Below, in pieces: positions 1 to 5,769 of a DNA stretch of 12,112 nucleotides (the first letter of the stretch is position 1; each line of letters opens with the position of its first letter). This DNA comes from Pyrodictium sp. (GTDB taxonomy: Archaea; Thermoproteota; Thermoprotei_A; Sulfolobales; Pyrodictiaceae). A model generated the notes under the pieces. It had not been told where the DNA came from and did no database searches. It saw nothing but the letters and a program-made list of their open reading frames with translations. The stretch covers positions 1-12,112 of the forward strand of contig DQUB01000211.1 of NCBI GenBank assembly GCA_015662475.1. The letters run 5' to 3'. Position numbers and translations under genes: made by a program.

Positions 1-10
1 ACCTATCCAC

Positions 11-35
11 CCAATAAAACAGCATAGCTAGGGGA
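11..35 (+). promoter_or_regulatory. Possible promoter and leader of the 796-residue gene
   Basis: An A/T-rich stretch at about 12-19 lies 30 bases before the first ATG (48), and GGGGA lies at 31-35. The first could be a weak TATA element, giving a transcript with almost no leader. The second is 12 bases from the ATG, rather far for an SD. Only 47 bases upstream are visible, so the true promoter may be cut off. Confidence 0.2.
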
Positions 36-47
36 TACGTTGGATTC

Positions 48-2438
48 ATGCAGCGCATGCACTACGATGAAATATTAGTACCAACAATTATACCTGTTGC
101 AACCAATGTACAGATACATAGATTAGTTGTTGAAAAAGAACGCAAACTACTCGCATTTTTAATGGATGAAAACGGCAATGTTACAAGAGTTGAATATAAT
201 GGAAACATATTTAATAAAGTAGAATACATGTTTCAAAATCTAACACAGCTTCAATGTGAGAAGAAAATCTTAACTTCTAAGGGAATAGCATGCATTTCGA
301 AAAGCAAACTATACCACTTATACTACAATGGTGATATAGTAGAATTGCCTTTTTCTACTAACAATGCGAAGCTCATAGTTGGCATGTACCATATATTTCT
401 AGTGAAAAACTCAAAGCTTCTACATAACGGTAAAATCCACATATACTCTCTCGAACACAACGACGTTGAAAGCTTCTCAGTTAGCGTGAACCACATCGCC
501 TATACTACACATGCAACAGGATCTACTATAGTTGCATATGGAAACAACAAGTTTTACACCTTATTTGAGAAAAACAATAGCATCAAAATAGTTGAGGAGA
601 AATTCACTGCTAGACGAGTCGAAGTTGGACCCGGCATAGTTCTTGCCTCAAACAGTAAAGAGACTATCATTGTTACACCTTTTAAGGTTGAACACATACC
701 TGTAAACCTTAACTCATATCATTCTACACTTTTACTCTGTACACCCTCTTGGAAATTTTGCATTATAGGCTTTGACAAAGACTATTTAGTTGGCATTAGC
801 AGCAAAAATGACATAATTTTGCGAGTAGAGACTAAACTTGCTAAAGATCATGTATGGCTTGACCTAAAAAACGATGGTATTGTTATACTTGATCAAGAAA
901 AAGATGGGCAGACTATCACAATTCCAGAGAACACGTATCCAGTTAAAACTAGCCTACCCCCTATAAAAATTGAGTCAGGTAAGAATATATACATGGAGTT
1001 GGTTAAAGAGCAAACACACTATGTGATAAACGTTGACAAATTCTATAACTTCCTACCCTATACATTGGTTGTCAAAGATAAAAATGCTTATATAATCGAT
1101 GTACTGAGGTATGAACGCATTTGTTCTGCTAAGCGAAAACCTAAGACAAACATTTTAATTGTTGATTGCAACAATCAAGATATCGTAGTAGAAGTTGACA
1201 ATGCTATAGTCCGTAGAAATGATTGTTCTAGAATAGCCATCAGCTTACCTTACGATAAGTATCCAACATCAAACATAAGGATTGTTGTAAGGGACAATAT
1301 TTTAACAACTATTAAACAAATGTCTCTTGCACATCACCCTCCCAAAGTTAGCATTAGTAGTGTATCAAAGATCCACATAAATCTTTATTATGGTGGTCAA
1401 AGGCTTGCTGTTTGGCACTATCTTAAGGTAACTATTAACTACAAGAATCCATATAAAACACCAATATTTATCACTTTAAAACTAACTTCTTGCACGCACA
1501 GTCGAACACTACGGTTCAAGCTGGAGAAAAGTGGTGGGCAAAAATACCTTGTTGTAGAAGATGATAATTATAGTAGAGTAGAAGTTATGTTTGCAAATAA
1601 ACTAATGCATGTATTGCATGTGAGTACTATACCCTTAGAGAAACATGTGAAAATTGAAATACTGGATATTAAACCAATAGAGTTCTCCTATACAGGAAAA
1701 CCAACAAAGTTTGAAGTTGTTGCAAAGGTTTACGATGCCGATGTAATAGGTATTGGCCTAGGAAAACGAGTTTGGACCATAGGTGAGCGTAACAACATCA
1801 TATCTTTTGAGGTTGAAGAAGAATTAACAAACAATAGAAAATCATATCTTTTAGTCAAATTAGAAGATAGAGTAGTGAAACTAGCTCTCCATGGATTGTA
1901 TAACATTATATTGAATAAATTTATGCAGAATCTCGCCTCGGTAGTTCTGTCAGAGCTAGACATTGTGAGAGAACGAGCTTGCTATAGGGTATTGTCTGAA
2001 GGCTATTTAATCCTAGTTGACGGCAAAAACATTATTGAGAAAAGGGTTCAAAAGGGTGAAACACTGTGTACACGTACCACTGTCAAACTCATCTGCAAAG
2101 ATTTGAGAAAAATTGAGCTTCCATCTTCACTTACTACCAATTTTAAGATTAGTGCATGGCTTGAGAACAATACGATTATATTTAGATTTATGACCAGCTC
2201 TTACAATCACATAATGCTTGTCAGCTACGCAAACACTATCAAATTTAGCAGATCAACAATATCTGTAAAGGTTATCGATTTACTTGATGCGGTTAAGGAT
2301 GATAAAAATGCGATTTTCAACGTTTTTGTGTTAGCACCAGGTAATGGATCGAAAATATCAATAAACCTCTTAAAATTACTATTAATGTTTGCTTTCCGCG
2401 CTGCAAACGCTCTTAAGACTAGGATCCAACTGCTCTAG
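48..2438 (+). CDS. Large beta-rich protein of unknown function (796 aa)
   Basis: I do not recognise this protein. An in-frame TAA at 15-17 closes the frame upstream, so the start is ATG 48 or ATG 57 (third codon after it). I see no signal peptide and no clear membrane span. The last residues, about 775-796, are Leu-rich and basic. Residues about 25-300 read as short alternating hydrophobic/polar strands separated by Asn/Asp/Gly turns (for example NGN, NGD, KND, NDG), as in beta-propeller or WD/Kelch-like folds. The middle (about 430-620) reads as one or two beta-sandwich domains. Eleven cysteines occur at 70, 82, 231, 238, 359, 374, 393, 482, 645, 674 and 683, several in close pairs, which would suit structural disulfides in a hyperthermophile. 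No catalytic motif is evident. Its last 57 bases lie antisense to the end of the next gene. A scaffold or surface-associated role is only a guess. Confidence 0.8.
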   Translation: MQRMHYDEILVPTIIPVATNVQIHRLVVEKERKLLAFLMDENGNVTRVEYNGNIFNKVEYMFQNLTQLQCEKKILTSKGIACISKSKLYHLYYNGDIVELPFSTNNAKLIVGMYHIFLVKNSKLLHNGKIHIYSLEHNDVESFSVSVNHIAYTTHATGSTIVAYGNNKFYTLFEKNNSIKIVEEKFTARRVEVGPGIVLASNSKETIIVTPFKVEHIPVNLNSYHSTLLLCTPSWKFCIIGFDKDYLVGISSKNDIILRVETKLAKDHVWLDLKNDGIVILDQEKDGQTITIPENTYPVKTSLPPIKIESGKNIYMELVKEQTHYVINVDKFYNFLPYTLVVKDKNAYIIDVLRYERICSAKRKPKTNILIVDCNNQDIVVEVDNAIVRRNDCSRIAISLPYDKYPTSNIRIVVRDNILTTIKQMSLAHHPPKVSISSVSKIHINLYYGGQRLAVWHYLKVTINYKNPYKTPIFITLKLTSCTHSRTLRFKLEKSGGQKYLVVEDDNYSRVEVMFANKLMHVLHVSTIPLEKHVKIEILDIKPIEFSYTGKPTKFEVVAKVYDADVIGIGLGKRVWTIGERNNIISFEVEEELTNNRKSYLLVKLEDRVVKLALHGLYNIILNKFMQNLASVVLSELDIVRERACYRVLSEGYLILVDGKNIIEKRVQKGETLCTRTTVKLICKDLRKIELPSSLTTNFKISAWLENNTIIFRFMTSSYNHIMLVSYANTIKFSRSTISVKVIDLLDAVKDDKNAIFNVFVLAPGNGSKISINLLKLLLMFAFRAANALKTRIQLL

Positions 2439-3599
2439 CTGCTCAAACACATACTTTCTAATCTCGTCAAGAGAAGGTAGTCTACGCACAAGCTTACCCT
2501 CTCTAATATACTCTACTAGCATCTGTCGTGGATTTCTGCATGTTCTAGGTGGCTTTGAACCCCATAACACTACAACATGGTTGACAATATTATTGCAAGC
2601 GTAAACGGTTTTAGCCCCTGGAAGCTTGCCACGTTTAGCTATTTTCTCCCATTTCTCGCCACGTTTAACCTCAACTATGTCCATACTAATGTCAATACTT
2701 GGTGGGAACGCTATTGAAGATCCTACGCCAAAACCGTCAACGATATCCCTAAGCCTACAAATTTCCTCTTCATCTAATCCACCACTCACAAATATTTTAA
2801 CGTGTTTTCCACCTTCAAGATCTAAAGCCCATCTAACTTCTTCCACAAGACTTCTCATATCACCACGTCTACTTTTTGGCGTATCAAGTCTAACTCCATA
2901 AAGTTTTTCGCCTAGAGCTCGGAAAGCCAAGACAGATTCGTAGCGTTCATCGTAGAAGGTGTCTACGAGAGCAATTCTTGGTATACTTTCATCAAGATAT
3001 TTATCAAAAGCTTTCCAAGCTTTAACAGGATCTCCTACAACAATTATGAAAGCATGCGGCATCGTCCCAACGGGCTTCACCCCTAAATACTTTTCAGCAG
3101 CAAGACCTGCTACACCATCAACACCTCCTATATAGGCTGCTCTATCAGCCATTGGGGCTATTGCTGGGTGCAATGCACGCAATCCAAAGAAATAGACTTT
3201 CTTATCACCAGCAGCAAGCTTTATGCGAGCAGCTTTAGTTGCAATACTTGTTGCATGTCTGAGTATTCCTAGCAACGCTGTTTCAAGCATTGCAAACACA
3301 CAGTAAGGACCCTCTATAACCATTACAGGTTCTTTTGGGTAGAATATTGTCCCCTCTGGAAGACTATAGACGTTGACCTCGTAGCCCTCCAACAGCCATA
3401 GAGCTTCCTCTAAGCCTGCAAAAACAGCCCACTGATACCCTTTAGGGAAACTGTAACTGTGTAACTCAGCACGCACCCAGACATCACATAGTCCCATTTT
3501 TTCGAGAACATCGACTGTACGTTTAAAGTACACATCAGCTGTCAAACCCTTCTTTATCTCCTCTTTAGACGCTACATAGATCTGTGGCTTCTCAACCAA
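2382..3599 (-). CDS. Nicotinate phosphoribosyltransferase family protein (archaeal type)
   Basis: The likely reaction is nicotinate plus PRPP to nicotinate mononucleotide, the entry step of NAD salvage (Preiss-Handler route), in the cytosol. Family signatures are seen in order (numbered from TTG 3599): LHPAIAPMADRAAYIGG at about 143-159, GTMPHA at 178-183, RLDTPKSRRGD at 237-247, a FVSGGLD strand at about 270, and FGVGSSIAF ending in SMDIVEV at about 290-311. Two cysteines at 335 and 354 lie near the C-terminal region where archaeal members can bind zinc, but a full four-Cys site is not visible. The frame is open to TTG 3623, which would overlap the upstream gene by 23 bases. TTG 3599 is preferred because GGTGA (3609-3605) lies 5 bases before it and the resulting N-terminus (MVEKPQIYVAS) fits the family. 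GTG 3608 is a third option. The 3' end overlaps the convergent gene by 57 bases. Confidence 0.9.
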   Translation of the reverse strand: MVEKPQIYVASKEEIKKGLTADVYFKRTVDVLEKMGLCDVWVRAELHSYSFPKGYQWAVFAGLEEALWLLEGYEVNVYSLPEGTIFYPKEPVMVIEGPYCVFAMLETALLGILRHATSIATKAARIKLAAGDKKVYFFGLRALHPAIAPMADRAAYIGGVDGVAGLAAEKYLGVKPVGTMPHAFIIVVGDPVKAWKAFDKYLDESIPRIALVDTFYDERYESVLAFRALGEKLYGVRLDTPKSRRGDMRSLVEEVRWALDLEGGKHVKIFVSGGLDEEEICRLRDIVDGFGVGSSIAFPPSIDISMDIVEVKRGEKWEKIAKRGKLPGAKTVYACNNIVNHVVVLWGSKPPRTCRNPRQMLVEYIREGKLVRRLPSLDEIRKYVFEQLEQLDPSLKSVCSAESKH

Positions 3600-3600
3600 A

Positions 3601-4011
3601 CTACTCACCCAAAACTTCAACAACTACACGCCTATGTCTAGGCCCATCAAGCTCTAAAAGTAGAATGTTTTGCCATGTTCCTCTAACAAGTTGTCCGTCT
3701 TTAATAGGTAGAATTCTTGTTTGCCCTATGAATCCTGATGCAAGATGAGCATGCGCATTAGAATCTATTATATTGTGTTGCCAGTCCCCATCAGGTTTAA
3801 AAACGTCTTTTACTAGACGTAGGTAATCGTGCCAAAGTCTTGTTTCAGCCTCATTTAGCATTAGTGCAGCTGTAGCATGTGGCAAATGTACCACACATAT
3901 TCCATTCCTAACCCCACTTTTTGCAACAACTTCTTCAACCATCTTGGTTATGTCTATTATCTCTAGCCTCGAACTCGTTACAACCTCAAATTCGCTAAAA
4001 TAGATTTTCAA
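3601..4011 (-). CDS. yjbQ: YjbQ / UPF0047 family protein (secondary thiamine-phosphate synthase type)
   Basis: This is a small single-domain protein of 136 residues, the usual length for the family. Conserved elements are HATAALMLNE (45-54), WQHN (77-80), NAHAHL (85-90), GTWQ (111-114) and DGPR (122-125). These His/Asn/Asp residues line the putative active site. Family members can replace ThiE weakly in bacteria, hence the name, but the physiological role is not settled. The start is TTG 4011, with GAGGTGG at 4025-4019 seven bases upstream, a strong archaeal SD; no better ATG or GTG is in frame. It is the first gene of a two-gene unit: its TAG stop (3603-3601) sits one base before the preferred start of the phosphoribosyltransferase, whose SD lies across the end of this gene, so the two are probably translationally coupled. 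Confidence 0.9.
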   Translation of the reverse strand: MKIYFSEFEVVTSSRLEIIDITKMVEEVVAKSGVRNGICVVHLPHATAALMLNEAETRLWHDYLRLVKDVFKPDGDWQHNIIDSNAHAHLASGFIGQTRILPIKDGQLVRGTWQNILLLELDGPRHRRVVVEVLGE

Positions 4012-4018
4012 GAACAGA

Positions 4019-4059
4019 CCACCTCGAGTATAAGACCTTGTCGAACTAGATAATTATAG
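4019..4059. promoter_or_regulatory. Divergent promoter region between yjbQ (-) and the thioredoxin gene (+)
   Basis: The block TAATTATA at 4051-4058 reads as a TATA-like box on both strands. For yjbQ it would place transcription start near 4028, leaving a leader of about 17 bases that contains the SD GAGGTGG. For the thioredoxin gene it would place the start near 4081, about 15 bases before ATG 4096. A second candidate, GTATAAG at 4028-4034, would serve the + strand with a start near 4058. Positions are inferred from usual archaeal spacing (box centre about 26 bases upstream). Confidence 0.45.
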
Positions 4060-4081
4060 ATCTTCCGGGAGACCGAAAGAT
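4060..4081 (+). promoter_or_regulatory. Hairpin / operator-like inverted repeat before the thioredoxin gene
   Basis: The arms ATCTTCCGG (4060-4068) and CCGAAAGAT (4073-4081) pair at 8 of 9 positions (one C-A mismatch) around a GAGA loop, a GNRA-type tetraloop. Depending on which TATA box is used, it is either double-stranded DNA between TATA and start site (operator-like) or the 5' end of the mRNA. It ends 14 bases before ATG 4096. Confidence 0.45.
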
Positions 4082-4095
4082 AGGGTAGCTAATAC

Positions 4096-4524
4096 ATGGC
4101 GGAAACCCAACTACAAGTTGTTAAAAGACTTGAAGATCTTATAACCAAAATAGTTGACCATATCGAGAAGACATATAGGACTGCTCTTATACAATTAGAC
4201 AGTAATTCTTTCGACAATTTTATAAAGAATGCTCCAATAGCTATTGTGTTGTTTGCAGCCCACTGGTGCAAACCATGTACAGCATTGCTACCAATTTACG
4301 AGAAAATAGCCCTACGGCTATCAAATAGAAGAGATGTTAGGTTCGGTATTATAGATGTTGACCGCGATCCTGCCATTGCAGATCGTTATGGGATTAACGA
4401 TATACCAGCTATACTCGTATATGTTCATGGTAATGTTGTTGATGCAATCATAGGTTTACACAAGGTTGACGACATTGAGAAACGATTAGAGAAAATTGTT
4501 AATACATATAGTGAGAGTCGGTAA
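4096..4524 (+). CDS. Thioredoxin-like protein with N-terminal helical extension
   Basis: This is a thiol-disulfide oxidoreductase of the thioredoxin fold, 142 residues. Residues 1-45 look helical and charged and are an extension beyond the usual ~105-residue thioredoxin. The fold starts at about 46 (APIAIVLFAAHW). The active site is WCKPC at 57-61 (Cys58, Cys61), the family motif with Lys in place of the common Gly. The cis-proline loop is DIPA (Pro104), and DVDRDP (87-92) matches the following strand. There is no signal peptide, so a cytosolic role in disulfide exchange is likely. The start is ATG 4096, with only a modest GGGT at 4083-4086 upstream. It is first in a + strand unit with the BtpA-family gene, and a possible short ORF overlaps its 3' end. 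A dedicated reductase is not encoded nearby, so its electron donor is unknown. Confidence 0.9.
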   Translation: MAETQLQVVKRLEDLITKIVDHIEKTYRTALIQLDSNSFDNFIKNAPIAIVLFAAHWCKPCTALLPIYEKIALRLSNRRDVRFGIIDVDRDPAIADRYGINDIPAILVYVHGNVVDAIIGLHKVDDIEKRLEKIVNTYSESR

Positions 4525-4678
4525 AGGGGGAGGTCTCGTCACCACTCCTTACGGGGACAGCGCCTCCTCATCCGATTATGTACGTGTATTGAAGGCTAAT
4601 AAAAGACTAATAAAGATAATGTTTATGATGATGAAAGAGGCCGAGACCCGACTTAATGAGGAGAGAGGATGGCTCTGA
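4511..4678 (+). CDS. Possible small coupled ORF between the thioredoxin and btpA genes (55 aa)
   Basis: An ORF from GTG 4511 (or TTG 4496, 60 aa) to TGA 4678 overlaps the thioredoxin stop by 14 bases and the btpA start by 10. Such overlaps are typical of translational coupling. I recognise no homologue. The N-terminal half is Gly/Ser/Thr-rich; residues about 22-55 form a basic then acidic, Met-rich probable helix. Against a real gene: no convincing SD precedes either start, and the 5' part is unusually GC-rich with C-ending codons unlike the neighbours, which is better explained by RNA structure. It may be a leader peptide, a real small protein or an accident. Confidence 0.35.
   Translation: MRVGKGGGLVTTPYGDSASSSDYVRVLKANKRLIKIMFMMMKEAETRLNEERGWL
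4516..4668 (+). promoter_or_regulatory. Candidate structured leader controlling btpA translation
   Basis: Two exclusive pairings are visible. Fold A: AGTCGG (4516-4521) with CCGATT (4572-4577), and GGGAGG (4528-4533) with CCTCCT (4563-4568). Fold B: GGTCTCG (4532-4538) with CGAGACC (4642-4648), and CTCCTC (4564-4569) with GAGGAG (4658-4663). The last of these is the btpA SD, five bases before ATG 4669. Fold A frees the SD and fold B hides it. I know of no named riboswitch class with this layout. Pairing is seen; function is inferred. Confidence 0.4.
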
Positions 4679-5478
4679 TAAACTTCGACCTTAAACCTAT
4701 AATAGGAGTTGTTCACTTACCGCCACTCCCAGGAAGCCCGCATTACCGTGGAAATTTTGAAAAAATAGTTAGACGTGCTCTAGATGATGCTAAAAAACTT
4801 GAAAGAGGTGGGGTAGACGCAATAATAGTTGAAAATTATGGTGATAAACCCTATTCTGTTAGGGTTAAAGATCCTCTCACAATTGCCGCAATGTCGGTCA
4901 TAGTCAAAAGTATTGTTGAAGAAGTCGAGATACCTGTTGGGGTCAACTTACTGAGGAACTCTGGACCTGAAGCTCTTGCAATAGCTTATGTAACTGGTGC
5001 AACCTTTATCCGGGTCAACTCGTATTGTGAAACTAGGCTTGCTCCAGAAGGCATACTTGAACCTGTAATGAGAGAAATAGAACTGTTAAGATCTAGGCTT
5101 ACTAGACGCATTCTTGTACTAGCAGACATCGACGTAAAACATAGTTTACCACTAACAACATCCGATATAGCATATACCGCTATAGAGTGCGTTGAGAGAG
5201 GAAACCCTGATGCTCTCATTGTCACAGGAAGTCGTACAGGAAGTCCTCCGGCACCAGGCGAAGTTGCAACAGTAAAACGTGCTATAGGCAAACTACCACT
5301 CTTGGTTGGAAGTGGAATAACTGTTGAAAACATAGATGTGTACTGGAATGTTGCAGACGGCTTTATTGTAGGAACATATTTCAAAAAAGGAGGAGTTACA
5401 ACCGCACAAGTAGATCCAAATAGAGTTAAAATATTCATGGAGAAGGTACAAAAATTACGTAGTAAACAACCCAAATAG
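4669..5478 (+). CDS. btpA: BtpA family protein (TIM-barrel, membrane-complex biogenesis family)
   Basis: A 269-residue protein of the BtpA/SgcQ family (family length about 260-280). Conserved blocks: GVVHLPPLPGSP (13-24), ENYGDKPY (55-62), GVNLLRN (91-97), ADIDVKHS (152-159), TGSRTGSPP (186-194), GSGIT (214-218) and GFIVGTYFKKGG (231-242). The GSGIT and GxxVGT pattern near the C-terminus is the phosphate-binding end of a (beta/alpha)8 barrel, so the substrate is probably phosphorylated. In cyanobacteria BtpA affects photosystem I assembly; archaea have no photosystem, so the archaeal role is different and unknown. The start is ATG 4669, with GAGGAG at 4658-4663 as SD. It is downstream of the thioredoxin gene and probably in the same transcript, with a structured spacer between. 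No T-rich terminator is visible directly after it; a GC-rich hairpin begins 26 bases on. Confidence 0.92.
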   Translation: MALINFDLKPIIGVVHLPPLPGSPHYRGNFEKIVRRALDDAKKLERGGVDAIIVENYGDKPYSVRVKDPLTIAAMSVIVKSIVEEVEIPVGVNLLRNSGPEALAIAYVTGATFIRVNSYCETRLAPEGILEPVMREIELLRSRLTRRILVLADIDVKHSLPLTTSDIAYTAIECVERGNPDALIVTGSRTGSPPAPGEVATVKRAIGKLPLLVGSGITVENIDVYWNVADGFIVGTYFKKGGVTTAQVDPNRVKIFMEKVQKLRSKQPK

Positions 5479-5480
5479 GG

Positions 5481-5490
5481 GTACATGTAC
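5481..5490. repeat. 10-bp palindrome after btpA
   Basis: GTACATGTAC is a perfect palindrome two bases after the btpA stop. It is too short to be a terminator by itself and could be a protein-binding site or chance. Confidence 0.25.
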
Positions 5491-5503
5491 AGGTTATAGT
5501 ATT

Positions 5504-5580
5504 GGCGGGCGGCCCGCCTCCGCGACTACCCGGCGTCACCGGGGTGGATGAACGGGGGCTCCGTCGGGCGGCGTGCACCA
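5504..5580 (+). ncRNA. Candidate structured RNA: GC-rich island in a convergent intergenic region
   Basis: About 79% of these 77 bases are G or C, while the flanks on both sides are AT-rich. In AT-rich hyperthermophiles such islands outside genes are usually structured RNAs. A long stem is visible: 5515-5526 with 5563-5573, ten pairs, one T-C mismatch and one bulged G. Inside it, ACCCGG (5528-5533) pairs with CCGGGGT (5539-5545) with one bulge around a CGTCA loop, and ACGG (5552-5555) can pair with CCGT (5561-5564). A competing hairpin GGCGGG/CCCGCC (5504-5509 with 5513-5518) shares bases with the long stem. It is not a tRNA: no T-arm motif or acceptor stem fits on either strand. An H/ACA-type guide or a novel small RNA is possible, but no clear ACA box follows. 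A TATA-like TTATAGTAT at 5494-5502 is too close to be its promoter, so the exact ends and the strand are uncertain. Both neighbours end here, so it cannot be a leader of either. Confidence 0.45.
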
Positions 5581-5769
5581 CTCGCTAATATAGTCATTAC
5601 CAACATATTGTACAAAAGTGAGATTACCAAATGGTCCATGAACTAGATTTCAATTTGTAATCTTAGTCTAACCAAATAAAACTAGAAGATGTTTCTCAAT
5701 TGATCTTTGCTTAAAAATGATTCTGGAGGAAAAGTGGAACCAGGGGAAGTAGACTTGGAAAATAAAAGA
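5581..5769. other. AT-rich remainder of the convergent intergenic region
   Basis: No gene is supported here. It holds a direct repeat ATTACCAA (5596-5603 and 5623-5630), an inverted repeat AGATTAC / GTAATCT (5621-5627 and 5657-5663), and a T-rich run on the minus strand (5768-5758, CTTTTATTTTCC-like) just past the 343-residue gene, which fits an archaeal T-rich terminator for it. Confidence 0.4.
5758..5768 (-). terminator. T-rich terminator after the 343-residue gene
   Basis: Read on the minus strand, the first bases after the TAA (5772-5770) are CTTTTATTTT. Archaeal transcription often ends at such T runs without a hairpin. The evidence is the run and its position only. Confidence 0.4.

Noticed and set aside
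4628..4677. C/D box guide RNA candidate: ATGATGA, CCGA, TAATGAG and CTGA at roughly the right spacing
   Set aside because: The internal boxes are imperfect, there is no terminal stem, and the stretch contains the btpA SD and start codon. ATGATGA repeats arise easily here, and I could not show a 12-nt rRNA or tRNA match.
4986..5486. Long minus-strand open frame (166 codons) inside btpA
   Set aside because: btpA has clear family motifs across the same bases; the reverse frame is a shadow with no SD and no recognisable protein character.
5504..5518. Hairpin terminator for btpA
   Set aside because: The perfect palindrome is followed by GC-rich sequence, not a T run, and archaea mostly terminate at T runs.
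5504..5580. tRNA gene on either strand
   Set aside because: No T-arm sequence, anticodon arm or 7-bp acceptor stem can be built, although the 3' side contains CACCA.
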